From contig JAYPOZ010000079.1 in NCBI GenBank assembly GCA_038131165.1, forward strand, positions 1 through 22,148: a stretch of DNA of 22,148 nt, in the 5' to 3' direction. Shown here one piece after another: positions 13,224 to 21,435 of the stretch; within the stretch, counting starts at the first letter, position 1; each line of letters opens with the position of its first letter. Source of the DNA: UBA6544 sp038131165 (GTDB taxonomy: Bacteria > Pseudomonadota > Alphaproteobacteria > UBA8366). Below the pieces are notes generated by a model, which was not told where the DNA came from, made no database searches, and saw only the letters and a list, made by a program, of their open reading frames with translations. A program made the translations under genes and the position numbers.

Positions 13224-15011
13224 ATGTGGGAGCGAGAACCACCGCTGAAACGGGCGCTTACCCGAACCGCGTTTGCGGTGTCGATGATTTCGCTCGCCTG
13301 GACCGCGTCCGCCCAACAGCTTAATCCGTTCGGAGAACGCACCCGCCTGACGGCCCTCAAGGAGATCGAGTGGTCCGCAGGCGCGGCGGCGCGCTATCCG
13401 CTCAAGGTGCCGCAGCCGGCACCGGAGCATGTCTGGCCGCATCTCGGCTCGGTCTCCTCGGTCAATTTCTCGCCCGATTCTGCAATCGCCGTCACCGGCT
13501 CCTGGAAGGAAGGCCGCGCCTACGACATTCAGAGCGGAAAGCTGCTGCATACCTTTCTGCCGAAACGGCCTTCCTACGTCATCATCTCCGCCGTCGCCCC
13601 GGACGGCAAAACCGCCTTTACCGGCGCCGGAGACGGCACGACCCGGGAATGGAATCTCAAGACCGGAGAGATGATTCGCGAATGGGGACACTGGAAAGAC
13701 GTCGAAGACCTCGATTTTTCGCCCGGCAGCGGCCGCTACGTGGCCACCTCGGCGGCGGACCGCACGGCCAAGCTGTGGGATCGCGAAACCGGCGAGAAGA
13801 TCGTCGAATTGCCCCATAACGGCACTGTGCTGCCGCTCGATTTCACCCCGGACGGCGTCAAGCTGATGACCGGCTCGATGGACAAATTCGCGCGTCTTTG
13901 GGACCTGCGTACCGGCAAAGCGATCTTCGAATGGGAGCATGGCGGCGAGGTCGGGGCCGTCGAGATATCCCCCGACGGCCGCTACGCGCTGAGCGGCGCG
14001 CAGGACGGCACCGCACGGTTGCATGACGTCGAGAGCGGCAAGGAAGCGCATCGCTGGACCCACGAAGGCGCGGTCTACGACGTCCATTTCTCGCCTGACG
14101 GGACACTCGCCGCAACCGCCGGCGGCGACAATACCGCCAAGATATGGAACGTCGAAGACAAGAAACTGGTCCAGACCCTGGCTCACGAAGGCATCGTCTC
14201 TTTCGCGCGCTTCACACCGGACGGCCGCTACGTCCTCACCGGATCGCGCGACAAGACGGCGGTGCTCTGGATCGCCGTAACGGGCAAGAAGCTCGCGACG
14301 GTACCGCTCGGCGATGGGGTGCGTTCGATGGCTTTCTCGCCGGACGGCCGGTTGGCGCTGCTCGGTTCGTTCGACAAGACCGCGCGGTTGATCGACCTCG
14401 GCAGGTATTTCGACTTGGAACGCACGGCCAGCTACTACCGCGCCCGCCTCGCGCAGATCCTCAATTACAACATCACGCAGTATATCGGTCCGCCGCCGGT
14501 CGCGCCGGTGATCGAAGCCCGCGGGGAGAACGAGCGTGAATCCGAGTACCGTCGCCGCATCACGGCGGAGAAGGGCCTGTTTCAGACGAAGCTGCGGGAA
14601 TACGAAGCAAAGCGCGCGACTTTCCCCGTGTGGCGGCGCAATCAGATCATCGAATACACCTTCTATTCCGTCTTCGGCGCCCCCACGATCAAGGAGGCAC
14701 GGCACGATCCGGCAGACGGCCGCATGGTCGTCGTGATCGGCTCGACGAGTGCGCTGGCCGGCAAGATCGACCGCAACCTGCTCCTGACCGAAAGCGTGCC
14801 GGCCGAGAATGTCGCGGCGATGCAAACGGTGCTGCAGGAAGGCACGCCGCATGTGCGGCTCACCTTCCGGGAAGGCGTTCTCCGCTTTGCCGACGGCTAT
14901 ATCGAGGCGGGCGGGCGAGTCTACCGCGGCAGCTTCGTCGACGACGACGACAGTATCGAGGTTCTGCGCATCGAAAAGCCGGCGGACCCGAAAAGCGGAT
15001 GCCCGCAGTAA
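13224..15011 (+). CDS. Secreted eight-repeat WD40-type beta-propeller protein with unknown C-terminal domain
   Basis: This protein has 595 residues. Residues 10-30 form a signal peptide with likely cleavage after ASA (28-30), so it is periplasmic or exported. Residues 70-395 hold eight WD40-type repeats of about 41 residues, each built as H/L-x-G-x-V-x-x-x-x-F-S/T-P-D-G, then G-S-x-D-x-T-A-x-x-W and T-G-K. Most repeats keep the D-x-T-A-K/R-x-W core; the first is degenerate and the last ends RLIDLGRYF without Trp. An eight-bladed propeller is a likely fold. Residues 400-595 are a mixed, charged region with EYRRRITAEK, FPVWRRNQIIEYTF and a strand-rich end that I do not recognise. GGGGAG (13213-13218) precedes the ATG; the frame is open upstream into trcR, but the signal peptide supports 13224. 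It probably acts as a protein-binding scaffold. Confidence 0.85.
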   Translation: MWEREPPLKRALTRTAFAVSMISLAWTASAQQLNPFGERTRLTALKEIEWSAGAAARYPLKVPQPAPEHVWPHLGSVSSVNFSPDSAIAVTGSWKEGRAYDIQSGKLLHTFLPKRPSYVIISAVAPDGKTAFTGAGDGTTREWNLKTGEMIREWGHWKDVEDLDFSPGSGRYVATSAADRTAKLWDRETGEKIVELPHNGTVLPLDFTPDGVKLMTGSMDKFARLWDLRTGKAIFEWEHGGEVGAVEISPDGRYALSGAQDGTARLHDVESGKEAHRWTHEGAVYDVHFSPDGTLAATAGGDNTAKIWNVEDKKLVQTLAHEGIVSFARFTPDGRYVLTGSRDKTAVLWIAVTGKKLATVPLGDGVRSMAFSPDGRLALLGSFDKTARLIDLGRYFDLERTASYYRARLAQILNYNITQYIGPPPVAPVIEARGENERESEYRRRITAEKGLFQTKLREYEAKRATFPVWRRNQIIEYTFYSVFGAPTIKEARHDPADGRMVVVIGSTSALAGKIDRNLLLTESVPAENVAAMQTVLQEGTPHVRLTFREGVLRFADGYIEAGGRVYRGSFVDDDDSIEVLRIEKPADPKSGCPQ

Positions 15012-15155
15012 GGCCTTTCTTCTCCCGGCCGACCGGCACGCCGCACCATATTGTGCCGGCCGCGCAATGCGCTAAATCCCTCAGCAAAATCGCATCCCGC
15101 AGCCGCACCGGTTTCGCCCGCCGCGAAATCAAGACGGCATCACATTGGAGAACGC

Positions 15156-17765
15156 ATGATGGCGACACGAGAAGCCCCTTCGGCCGAGAACCCGACGACG
15201 CCCCTTCCCGGGGTACTGGCCGGTATCCGTGTCATCGAATTGGCGGACGAACAGGCGGAGTATTGCGGGCTGACATTGGCCGGCCTCGGCGCCGATGTCG
15301 TCAAGGTAGAGCCCCCCGGCGGCAGCCCGACGCGCCGTATCGGCCCCTTCTACAAGGACGAGGCCGATCCCGAGCGGTCCTTGTTCTTCTGGCAGTACAA
15401 TCGCGGCAAACGCTCGGTGGAACTCGATCTCGACCAAAAGCAGGACCGCGCCCGGTTCGAAGGGCTGCTGGCCTCGGCGGACATCCTGCTCGAATCGACG
15501 CCCAAGGGCACGCCCGATGCGCTGGGGCTGGACTCCAAGAGCCTTGAGGGACGGTTTCCCGCGCTCATCCATGCCCGTATCACACCCTTTGGCGACGCCG
15601 GCCCCTGGAGCGACTACAAGGCCTCCGATCTGGTGCATCTGGCGCTCGGCGGCGTCATGATGAATTGCGGCTACGACCCGACGCCGGACGGCAAATACGA
15701 TCTGCCGCCGATCGCGCCGCAGATGTGGCACGCCTATCATGTGGCCGGAGAGCAGATGAGCATGGCGATCATGGCCGCCCTCGTTTACCGCTTTCGCACC
15801 GGGCAGGGGCAACAGGTCTCCTGCGCAGTGCACGAGGCGGTCGCCAAATGCACCGAAGTCGACCTCATGTCCTGGGTCATGCGGCGCTCGCCGATCTTTC
15901 GCCAGACCTGCCGCCACGCGCGCGAGACCATCTCGCCGCACCCGACCATCGCCCACACGAAAGACGGGCGCTGGGTCATGGCCAGCCTCGGCACGCGGCC
16001 GGGAGACGGCGACAGGCTGATCGAACTGCTCGACCGTTACGGCATCGAATCCGGCATGGACAAGGAGACGAGCGACCTCTCGAAAGGCGGACGTTTCGTG
16101 CCGGGGACCGGCCCGGTCAAGGAGAAGCGCGACAAGGGCATGGAAGCCATGCAGCGGTTCGTGCGGAACTTCACCTACGAGAACGTGCCGTGGCGGGAGG
16201 CGCAGGAACTCGGCATGCTCTGGGCGCCGCTGCGCAAGCCGCACGAGAACGCCCTCGACCCGCACTGGATCGCGCGCCGGAGCGTCTGCGATATCGAACA
16301 TCCGGAACACAATCAATCGTTCCGCTATGCGACGAGCAAATGGATCGCCACCGCGACCGGCTGGATACCGGGGCGCCGCGCTCCGCTGTTGAACGAAGAC
16401 GCGGCGGGCGTGGAGACGGCGCTCCCCAATCCGGCGCCCAAGATCGCGCCGGACGCTGACCCGACGCGGGCGGGACAGGCTTCGAAGCGCGGCAAGCCCT
16501 TCGCCCTCGACGGCATCCGCATTCTCGACTTCACCTGGTTTCTGGCCTCCGCCGGCGGCACCCGCTTCATGAGCGCCTTTGGGGCGGAAAGCCTCAAGGT
16601 GGAGCTGAAGAGCCATCCCGACACCCGCATGGCCTCGATGGCGCCGGTCGGCGGCCGCGAAGCCCGGGAGAAGGCGACGGCGCCCCTCCAGGGGGTCACG
16701 GACCCGGATATGGGCGGCCAGTTCAACAACAAGAACCCGGGCAAGCGCGGCATATCGCTGAACGTGCGCCATCCCAAGGGCTTGGAGATCGCGCGCCGAC
16801 TGGTCGCGATGTCCGATATCGTCGCCGAGGGATTCTCGCCCGGCGTGCTGGACAGCTGGGGCCTCGGCTATGGCACCCTTAAGGAGATCAAGCCGGACAT
16901 CATCTACGTGCAGCAATCGGGCATGGGCGCACAGGGAAAATACGGCCGCTTCCGGACCGTGGGTCCCATCGCCAATTCCTTCGCCGGGCTCTCCGAGATG
17001 TCGGGCCTACCGGAACCCGCCATGCCGGCGGGCTGGGGCTATTCGTATCTCGACTGGATGGGCGCCTACAGCTTTGCGCTCGCGATGCTGAGCGCGCTCT
17101 ACCACCGGGAGCGGACGGGCGAAGGGCAATGGATCGACGCCTCGCAGACGGAAGTCGGATTGTTCATCAACGGCACGACGATGCTCGATTGGTCGGCGAA
17201 CGGGCGAATCTGGACCCGGACGGGGAACCGCTCGCCGAACAAACCGGCGGCTCCGCACGGCGTCTATCCCTGCGCCGGAGAAGACAAATGGCTCGCCATC
17301 GCCTGCTTTACCGAGGGCGAGTGGCAGGCGCTCTGCGATTTGGCGGGACAACCCGGCTGGGCGGCCGACCCCCGCTTCGCCGATCTCGCCGGCCGATTGG
17401 CGCACCAAGACGCGCTCGACGAAGCAGTGGGGCAATGGACCCGGCAGGGCGACGTCCGCCGCCTGATGGAAGCGTTGCAGAAAGCGGGCGTGCCGGCGGG
17501 CGTGTGCCAAACCGCGGAGGACCGCTGCGACAACGACCCGCAGCTGGTGGCGCTGGAATGGCTGACGGAAGTCACCGGGACGAAGATCGGCCGCTGGCCG
17601 GTCGCGGAAGTGCCGGTCAAGCTGAGCGAGAGCCCGGCCTATGTCGGCGGCATCATCGACCGGGGGGCGCCCTGCTACGGCGAAGACAACGAATACGTCT
17701 ACGGCGAGTTGCTCGGCATGACCACGAAGGAGATCGCGGCGCTGGAAGCCGACGGGGTCTTCTAG
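15156..17765 (+). CDS. Tandem CaiB/BaiF family III CoA-transferase fusion
   Basis: At 869 residues this is about twice the usual family III length, and both halves are CoA-transferase-like. The first (about 18-445) begins LAGIRVIELADEQAEYCGL and has LGADVVKVEPPGG and NRGKRSVELDL. The second (about 452-869) begins DGIRILDFTWFLASAGG and has KVELKSHPDTR, NPGKRGISLNVRHPKGLEI, GFSPGVLDSWGLGY and QSGMGAQGKYG. Counting back from the TGxGQ block, the Asp169 position of formyl-CoA transferase is Asp633 in the second half (SYLDWMGAYSF) but Tyr194 in the first. The second half is therefore the probable catalytic unit. It should move CoA between carboxylic acids; the substrates are unknown. GGAG (15147-15150) precedes the ATG; ATG 15159 is an alternative start. 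Confidence 0.9.
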   Translation: MMATREAPSAENPTTPLPGVLAGIRVIELADEQAEYCGLTLAGLGADVVKVEPPGGSPTRRIGPFYKDEADPERSLFFWQYNRGKRSVELDLDQKQDRARFEGLLASADILLESTPKGTPDALGLDSKSLEGRFPALIHARITPFGDAGPWSDYKASDLVHLALGGVMMNCGYDPTPDGKYDLPPIAPQMWHAYHVAGEQMSMAIMAALVYRFRTGQGQQVSCAVHEAVAKCTEVDLMSWVMRRSPIFRQTCRHARETISPHPTIAHTKDGRWVMASLGTRPGDGDRLIELLDRYGIESGMDKETSDLSKGGRFVPGTGPVKEKRDKGMEAMQRFVRNFTYENVPWREAQELGMLWAPLRKPHENALDPHWIARRSVCDIEHPEHNQSFRYATSKWIATATGWIPGRRAPLLNEDAAGVETALPNPAPKIAPDADPTRAGQASKRGKPFALDGIRILDFTWFLASAGGTRFMSAFGAESLKVELKSHPDTRMASMAPVGGREAREKATAPLQGVTDPDMGGQFNNKNPGKRGISLNVRHPKGLEIARRLVAMSDIVAEGFSPGVLDSWGLGYGTLKEIKPDIIYVQQSGMGAQGKYGRFRTVGPIANSFAGLSEMSGLPEPAMPAGWGYSYLDWMGAYSFALAMLSALYHRERTGEGQWIDASQTEVGLFINGTTMLDWSANGRIWTRTGNRSPNKPAAPHGVYPCAGEDKWLAIACFTEGEWQALCDLAGQPGWAADPRFADLAGRLAHQDALDEAVGQWTRQGDVRRLMEALQKAGVPAGVCQTAEDRCDNDPQLVALEWLTEVTGTKIGRWPVAEVPVKLSESPAYVGGIIDRGAPCYGEDNEYVYGELLGMTTKEIAALEADGVF

Positions 17766-17800
17766 AACTCTCATCCCTCGCAGCGGCGCGTTGTCGGACG

Positions 17801-17920
17801 GCTCAGGCCGTAATTCCGGGTTCATGCATCGCATGCCCCGGCATGACATGTCTTAAACAATGAAATGTCTTAGACTTTGTCATTCCGGACGCGTCAGCGA
17901 TCCGGAATTATGGCCTGAGC
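17801..17920. repeat. Paired inverted REP-like element between convergent genes
   Basis: GCTCAGGCCGTAATTCCGG (17801-17819) and its inverse complement at 17902-17920 match at 18 of 19 positions. Inside, two imperfect palindromic units face each other: unit A 17811-17848 and unit B 17878-17910. Both read TAATTCCGG, a variable centre, CCGG(A/C)ATGACA when oriented alike. Between them ATGTCTTA occurs twice (17848-17855, 17865-17872). It fills the gap between the convergent CoA-transferase and acyl-CoA ligase genes. The form is that of a REP/BIME-type dispersed repeat, which could also terminate transcription from both sides. Genome-wide copy number cannot be seen here. Confidence 0.7.
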
Positions 17921-17973
17921 GGTTCGTGCCTGCGTCCAAATCGCGGTTTTTGCTTCCGCGTCGATGCGGGTGG

Positions 17974-19545
17974 CTATTGCCGCGAAATCCCCGCCTTGCC
18001 CCCGCGCAGGACGAATTTCTGCACTTTGCCGGTCGCCGTCTTCGGCAGTTCGTCGACGAAGCTCACCCATTGCGGTGTCTTGAAATGGGCGAGGTTGTCG
18101 CGCACGTGTAGCTTGAGTTCCTCCTCGGTCGCCTCGGCACCGTCCTGCAGGATGACGAAGGCGTGCGGGGATTCGCCCCATTTCTCGTGCGGCATGCCGA
18201 CCACCGCCGCCTCAAGCACGGCCGGATGGCGGAGCAAACAGCCTTCGACCTCGACCGACGAGATGTTCTCCCCGCCGCTGATGATGACGTCCTTGAAACG
18301 GTCGCGGATTTCCGCGTAGCCGTCGGGATGCACCACGGCGGCGTCGCCGGAATGAAACCAGCCGTCCTTGATCGCCGCGGCGGTGGCTTCGGGATCGTTG
18401 TAATACCCCTTCATGACCACGTTGCCGCGCACGGTGATCTCGCCGAGGGTCTCCCCGTCATGGGGCACTTCGTTGCCCTCTTCGTCGACCACCCGCAGTT
18501 CGCCGGAACTGATCAACTCCACGCCCTGGCGCGCCTTGATCTTGGCGAGCTCCTCGACCGGCAGATTGCGGTGTTCGGGGCGCGCTTCGCAGACCGTGAT
18601 CAGCGGCGCCGTCTCCGTCAGCCCGTAGACATGGGTCAATTCCCAGCCGAGATCGCGTTCGACCACTTCGATGGTCGCGGCCGCGGGCGGCGCGCCCGCT
18701 GTGAACAGCCGGACGCCGCGCGGGGCGCCGGCCCGGACTTCTTCGGGCGCGTTGGCGATGCTGATGAGCACCGTCGGCGCCGCGCAGAACATCGTGATGT
18801 TCTCTTCCCGGATGAGCTGGAAGATGAGCGGCGGCTCCACCCGGCGCAGGCAGACATGCGCCATGCCGCGCGCCGTGTTGATCCAGGTGAAGGTCCAGCC
18901 GTTGGCGTGAAACATCGGCAGGGTCCACAGATAGCGGTCCGCCGGCGTCAGGTGGTGATGGGCAAGCGAGCCCATCACGTTCATATAGGCGTTGCGGTGC
19001 GTGATCATGACGCCCTTGGGCCGCGCCGTCGTACCGCTGGTATAGTTGATGGTGAGGAGATCGGTCTCGTCGATTTCGACTTCTTTGAAGTCGGGAGAGC
19101 TCGCCGCCAGGGTCGTCTCGTAATTGAGCCATCCGGCTCTCGAGCCCTCCAACGCCACGAATTTCCGGACGCTCGTCAGCTTGTCGCGGATACCGTCGAT
19201 CGCATCGAAATAGTCCGGATGCGCGCAGACCGCCTTCGCGCCGCAATGATTGATGATGTACTCGAAATCGTCCGGCAGCAGGCGGTAGTTGATCGGCACC
19301 AGGACCGCGCCGATCTGCGGGACCGCATAATAGGCCTCCAGGTGCGAATGCGTATTTGGCGCGATATAGGCGACCCGGTCTCCCTGCCCGACCCCCATGG
19401 CCTGCAAGGCGGACGACCAGCGGTCGCAACGGTCCAGAAACGCCGCATATGTGAACCGCTGATCGCCGTCGACGACGGCCTCTCGGTCCGCATAGAGCCG
19501 GCGCGCTCGCCGGGCGAATTCGATGGGGGTTAGGGCAACTTCCAT
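17974..19545 (-). CDS. AMP-forming acyl-CoA synthetase (fatty-acid/aryl-CoA ligase family)
   Basis: This 523-residue ANL-superfamily ligase activates a carboxylic acid through an acyl-adenylate to its CoA thioester. The P-loop YTSGTTARPKGV is at 168-179, the adenine motif YGLTET at 307-312, the acyl-pocket region LPMFHANGW at 209-217, the hinge and Asp region GWFHSGDAAV and RFKDVIISGGENIS, and the catalytic Lys507 in PKTATGK (501-507). All expected residues are present. It resembles medium- and long-chain or fatty-acyl-CoA synthetases rather than acetyl-CoA synthetase, but the substrate is not readable. It lies 31 bp after the thiolase-like gene on the same strand and is probably the last gene of the DUF35-thiolase-ligase operon. 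Cytoplasmic. Confidence 0.94.
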   Translation of the reverse strand: MEVALTPIEFARRARRLYADREAVVDGDQRFTYAAFLDRCDRWSSALQAMGVGQGDRVAYIAPNTHSHLEAYYAVPQIGAVLVPINYRLLPDDFEYIINHCGAKAVCAHPDYFDAIDGIRDKLTSVRKFVALEGSRAGWLNYETTLAASSPDFKEVEIDETDLLTINYTSGTTARPKGVMITHRNAYMNVMGSLAHHHLTPADRYLWTLPMFHANGWTFTWINTARGMAHVCLRRVEPPLIFQLIREENITMFCAAPTVLISIANAPEEVRAGAPRGVRLFTAGAPPAAATIEVVERDLGWELTHVYGLTETAPLITVCEARPEHRNLPVEELAKIKARQGVELISSGELRVVDEEGNEVPHDGETLGEITVRGNVVMKGYYNDPEATAAAIKDGWFHSGDAAVVHPDGYAEIRDRFKDVIISGGENISSVEVEGCLLRHPAVLEAAVVGMPHEKWGESPHAFVILQDGAEATEEELKLHVRDNLAHFKTPQWVSFVDELPKTATGKVQKFVLRGGKAGISRQ

Positions 19546-19576
19546 GACTCAATCCAATCGTTTGACCAATCGCGGG

Positions 19577-20761
19577 CTAATACGGATCGCCCACGAAGAT
19601 GAAGGTGGTGCCGGTCACGATAGGCGCGCTGGCGCCGACGAAGGAGACATTCGCCCCCTTCACCTGTCGGCTTCCGGCCCGGCCGGAAGCCTGCAGCGCC
19701 CCTTCGATGATGTGCCACAGGCCGTGGATCCGCCCCGTGCCGAGACTGCCGCCGAACGTGTTGAGCGGCAGTTCCCCGTCGAGCTCGATCCGTCCGTCCT
19801 GGATAAAGTCGAGCGCCTCGCCCTCGCCACAGAACCCGTAGGATTCGAGGCCGTAGATCACCGAGGCTGAGAACCCGTCGTAGATTTGCGCCACGTCGAC
19901 GTCCTTCGGCGAGAACCCGGAGCGTTCCCAGGTCAGCCGGGAGGAAGAGCTCCCCCCTTCCATATAGCTGCTGAGGCTGCCGATGCGGCCCGCCACCTCG
20001 AAATGCAGGCGTTGACCGTAACCCGCGAGATAGGCCGGAGTCGGCTTCAGGTCTTTCGCCCGCTCGGCGGTCGTCATGACGATGGCGACCGCGCCCTGCA
20101 CCGGGATGTCGCAGTCGAACAGACAGAAAGGATAGGCAACCATGCGCGACGACAGGTAGTCTTCCTTGGTCAGCTCTGTGCCGTAGAAATAGGCGTGCGG
20201 ATTGTGCTGCGTGTGCTTGCGTTGCGTGACGGCGAGGGTCGCCATCTTCTCGCGGTCCTGATTGTGCGTCTCGAGCCAGCGGGTATAGGCGACCGCCATG
20301 CCCTGTCCCGGCCCGCCGAACCCGAAGGGGCCGGTGAACTGCGCCGCGCCCTGGGCGTACTCGCCCGGCAGGTTCTGGTAGGTGCCGCGCGGATTGTGCA
20401 TGGCGCGCCACACCACGACGTATTTGCAGACGCCGGCGAGCAGCGCATTGGCCGCCTGCTGCACGGCGCCGCCGATATTCGTCGTCCCCACCTGGATGTG
20501 CCATGTCAGGTTGGGCAGTTTCAGCATCGCCATCATACAATTGACGGAGACGACGGAAATACCGTCGACTTCCGCGTGCCCTGTCGCCGGCAGTTCCGGA
20601 TAGGTGGACAGCCCGTCGATGTCCGACATTTCCAGCCCGGAATCGGCAACCGCGCCCTTGACCGCCTCCAGGGCATGCGCGGCCAGTGGTATATCGGCGG
20701 AACGCGAAACCTTGGAATATCCAATGCCGCTGATGGCGATCTTGCACCTGTTCTCCCACAT
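19577..20761 (-). CDS. Thiolase-superfamily protein of the SCP2/Ltp type, without the canonical nucleophilic Cys
   Basis: This 394-residue thiolase-fold protein opens CKIAISGIGYSKVSR and has DIDGLSTYP, IQVGTTNIGGAVQQAANALLAG (89-110), AQIYDGFSASVIYGLESYGFCGEGEA and NTFGGSLGTGRIHGLWHIIEGALQ. In classical thiolases the nucleophilic Cys sits in the segment matching VGTTNIGG; here residues 91-98 contain no Cys. His346 in the C-terminal motif is kept. The protein therefore resembles the DUF35-associated thiolase-like enzymes, whose Ltp2-ChsH2 representative is an aldolase that cleaves a steroid side chain rather than a thiolase. A DUF35 protein is encoded 14 bp upstream. It is likely to cleave, or less likely form, a carbon-carbon bond in an acyl-CoA. 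Substrate and reaction are inferred. Confidence 0.88.
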   Translation of the reverse strand: MWENRCKIAISGIGYSKVSRSADIPLAAHALEAVKGAVADSGLEMSDIDGLSTYPELPATGHAEVDGISVVSVNCMMAMLKLPNLTWHIQVGTTNIGGAVQQAANALLAGVCKYVVVWRAMHNPRGTYQNLPGEYAQGAAQFTGPFGFGGPGQGMAVAYTRWLETHNQDREKMATLAVTQRKHTQHNPHAYFYGTELTKEDYLSSRMVAYPFCLFDCDIPVQGAVAIVMTTAERAKDLKPTPAYLAGYGQRLHFEVAGRIGSLSSYMEGGSSSSRLTWERSGFSPKDVDVAQIYDGFSASVIYGLESYGFCGEGEALDFIQDGRIELDGELPLNTFGGSLGTGRIHGLWHIIEGALQASGRAGSRQVKGANVSFVGASAPIVTGTTFIFVGDPY

Positions 20762-20775
20762 ACGGTTCGCCCCCC

Positions 20776-21216
20776 CTATTCGGCCGGATCGGCGTCAGCC
20801 AGCCGAAACTGCGGCAGGGTGATGTCGTCGTTCAGTTTCTCGAAGACCATATCGACCCGCCGCCCGACTTTCGCCTCGGTATAGGGTGCGCCCAGCAGGT
20901 TGGCCGCCATCAGGGCGCCCGGCGCATCGTCCAGTTCGACGATAATGCTGGCATAGGGCACGGCCCCGGCGAAACGCTTGTCGCCATCGTGATACATGAT
21001 GGTATAGGCGTAAATGGTGCCGGAGCGACCGACCGGCTCGAACTTCAGGTCGATGGACATGCAGTTCACGCAGGTGGGATAGGGCGGATGCTGGAAATGG
21101 CCGCACTCCTGACAGCGCTGCAGCTCCAATGCTTCCCGCTTGGCGGATTCCCAAAACGGTTTCGTCCACTGATCTGGGACGGGGATCGGCCGTTTCGCCT
21201 GACTCCAATCACTCAT
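20776..21216 (-). CDS. DUF35 Zn-ribbon / OB-fold acyl-CoA-associated protein
   Basis: This 146-residue protein has the DUF35 layout. An N-terminal helix (VPDQWTKPFWESAKREALELQRC) is followed by a zinc ribbon with Cys35, Cys38, Cys49 and Cys52 (CQECG, then CVNC). An OB-fold with GRSGTIYAYTIMYH, PYASIIVELDD and GRRVDMVFEKL completes it. These proteins pair with thiolase-fold enzymes and are thought to bind the CoA end of the substrate or to shape the active site, as ChsH2 does for Ltp2. The gene lies 14 bp before the thiolase-like gene, so a heteromeric complex is likely. It is the first gene of the minus-strand operon and diverges from an alpha/beta hydrolase gene across a 219-bp gap. Confidence 0.92.
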   Translation of the reverse strand: MSDWSQAKRPIPVPDQWTKPFWESAKREALELQRCQECGHFQHPPYPTCVNCMSIDLKFEPVGRSGTIYAYTIMYHDGDKRFAGAVPYASIIVELDDAPGALMAANLLGAPYTEAKVGRRVDMVFEKLNDDITLPQFRLADADPAE

Positions 21217-21344
21217 CTTCGTTGCCTCTCGTTCGATGGGGGCCGCTTCGTGCCATCCGCAAGACCCAGCTTAAGAGTTAGAGCGGACGGGATCGTTGTT
21301 CCATAGGCGAAAGAAGCCGCCACGCCGGGGAAGGCACAGGCGAG

Positions 21345-21372
21345 TTGACCGGCAGCCATCCATTCGTACTCT
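21345..21372 (+). promoter_or_regulatory. Candidate promoter of the rightmost hydrolase gene
   Basis: TTGACC (21345-21350), 16 bases, TACTCT (21367-21372). The -35 is good and the -10 is weak. The predicted transcript would start near 21379, about 57 bases before the ATG. Confidence 0.35.
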
Positions 21373-21397
21373 GAGCGCAAGCTTCGTTTTACCAAAC

Positions 21398-21426
21398 CTC
21401 CGCCCGCACCGGGCGGGTCTGCGGAG
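21398..21426 (+). promoter_or_regulatory. Mutually exclusive hairpins over the ribosome site of the hydrolase gene
   Basis: CCGCCCG (21400-21406) pairs with CGGGCGG (21410-21416) over a 3-base loop. Alternatively CTCCGC (21398-21403) pairs with GCGGAG (21421-21426), which contains the likely Shine-Dalgarno GGAG. The two stems share bases and cannot both form fully. A regulatory role is inference. Confidence 0.3.
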
Positions 21427-21435
21427 AAGACGCAC

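Noticed and set aside
15033..15059. Terminator after the WD40 gene
   Set aside because: CCGGCAC and GTGCCGG form a 7-bp inverted repeat, but the 13-base loop and missing T-run do not fit an intrinsic terminator.
15051..15155. GTG start for the CoA-transferase at 15051
   Set aside because: The extension is low-complexity and has no ribosome site, while GGAG lies just before ATG 15156.
13086..19533. Further long antisense frames (13086-14852 minus, 15129-16916 minus, 18163-19533 plus)
   Set aside because: Each mirrors a well-supported gene on the other strand and its translation shows only high-GC composition.
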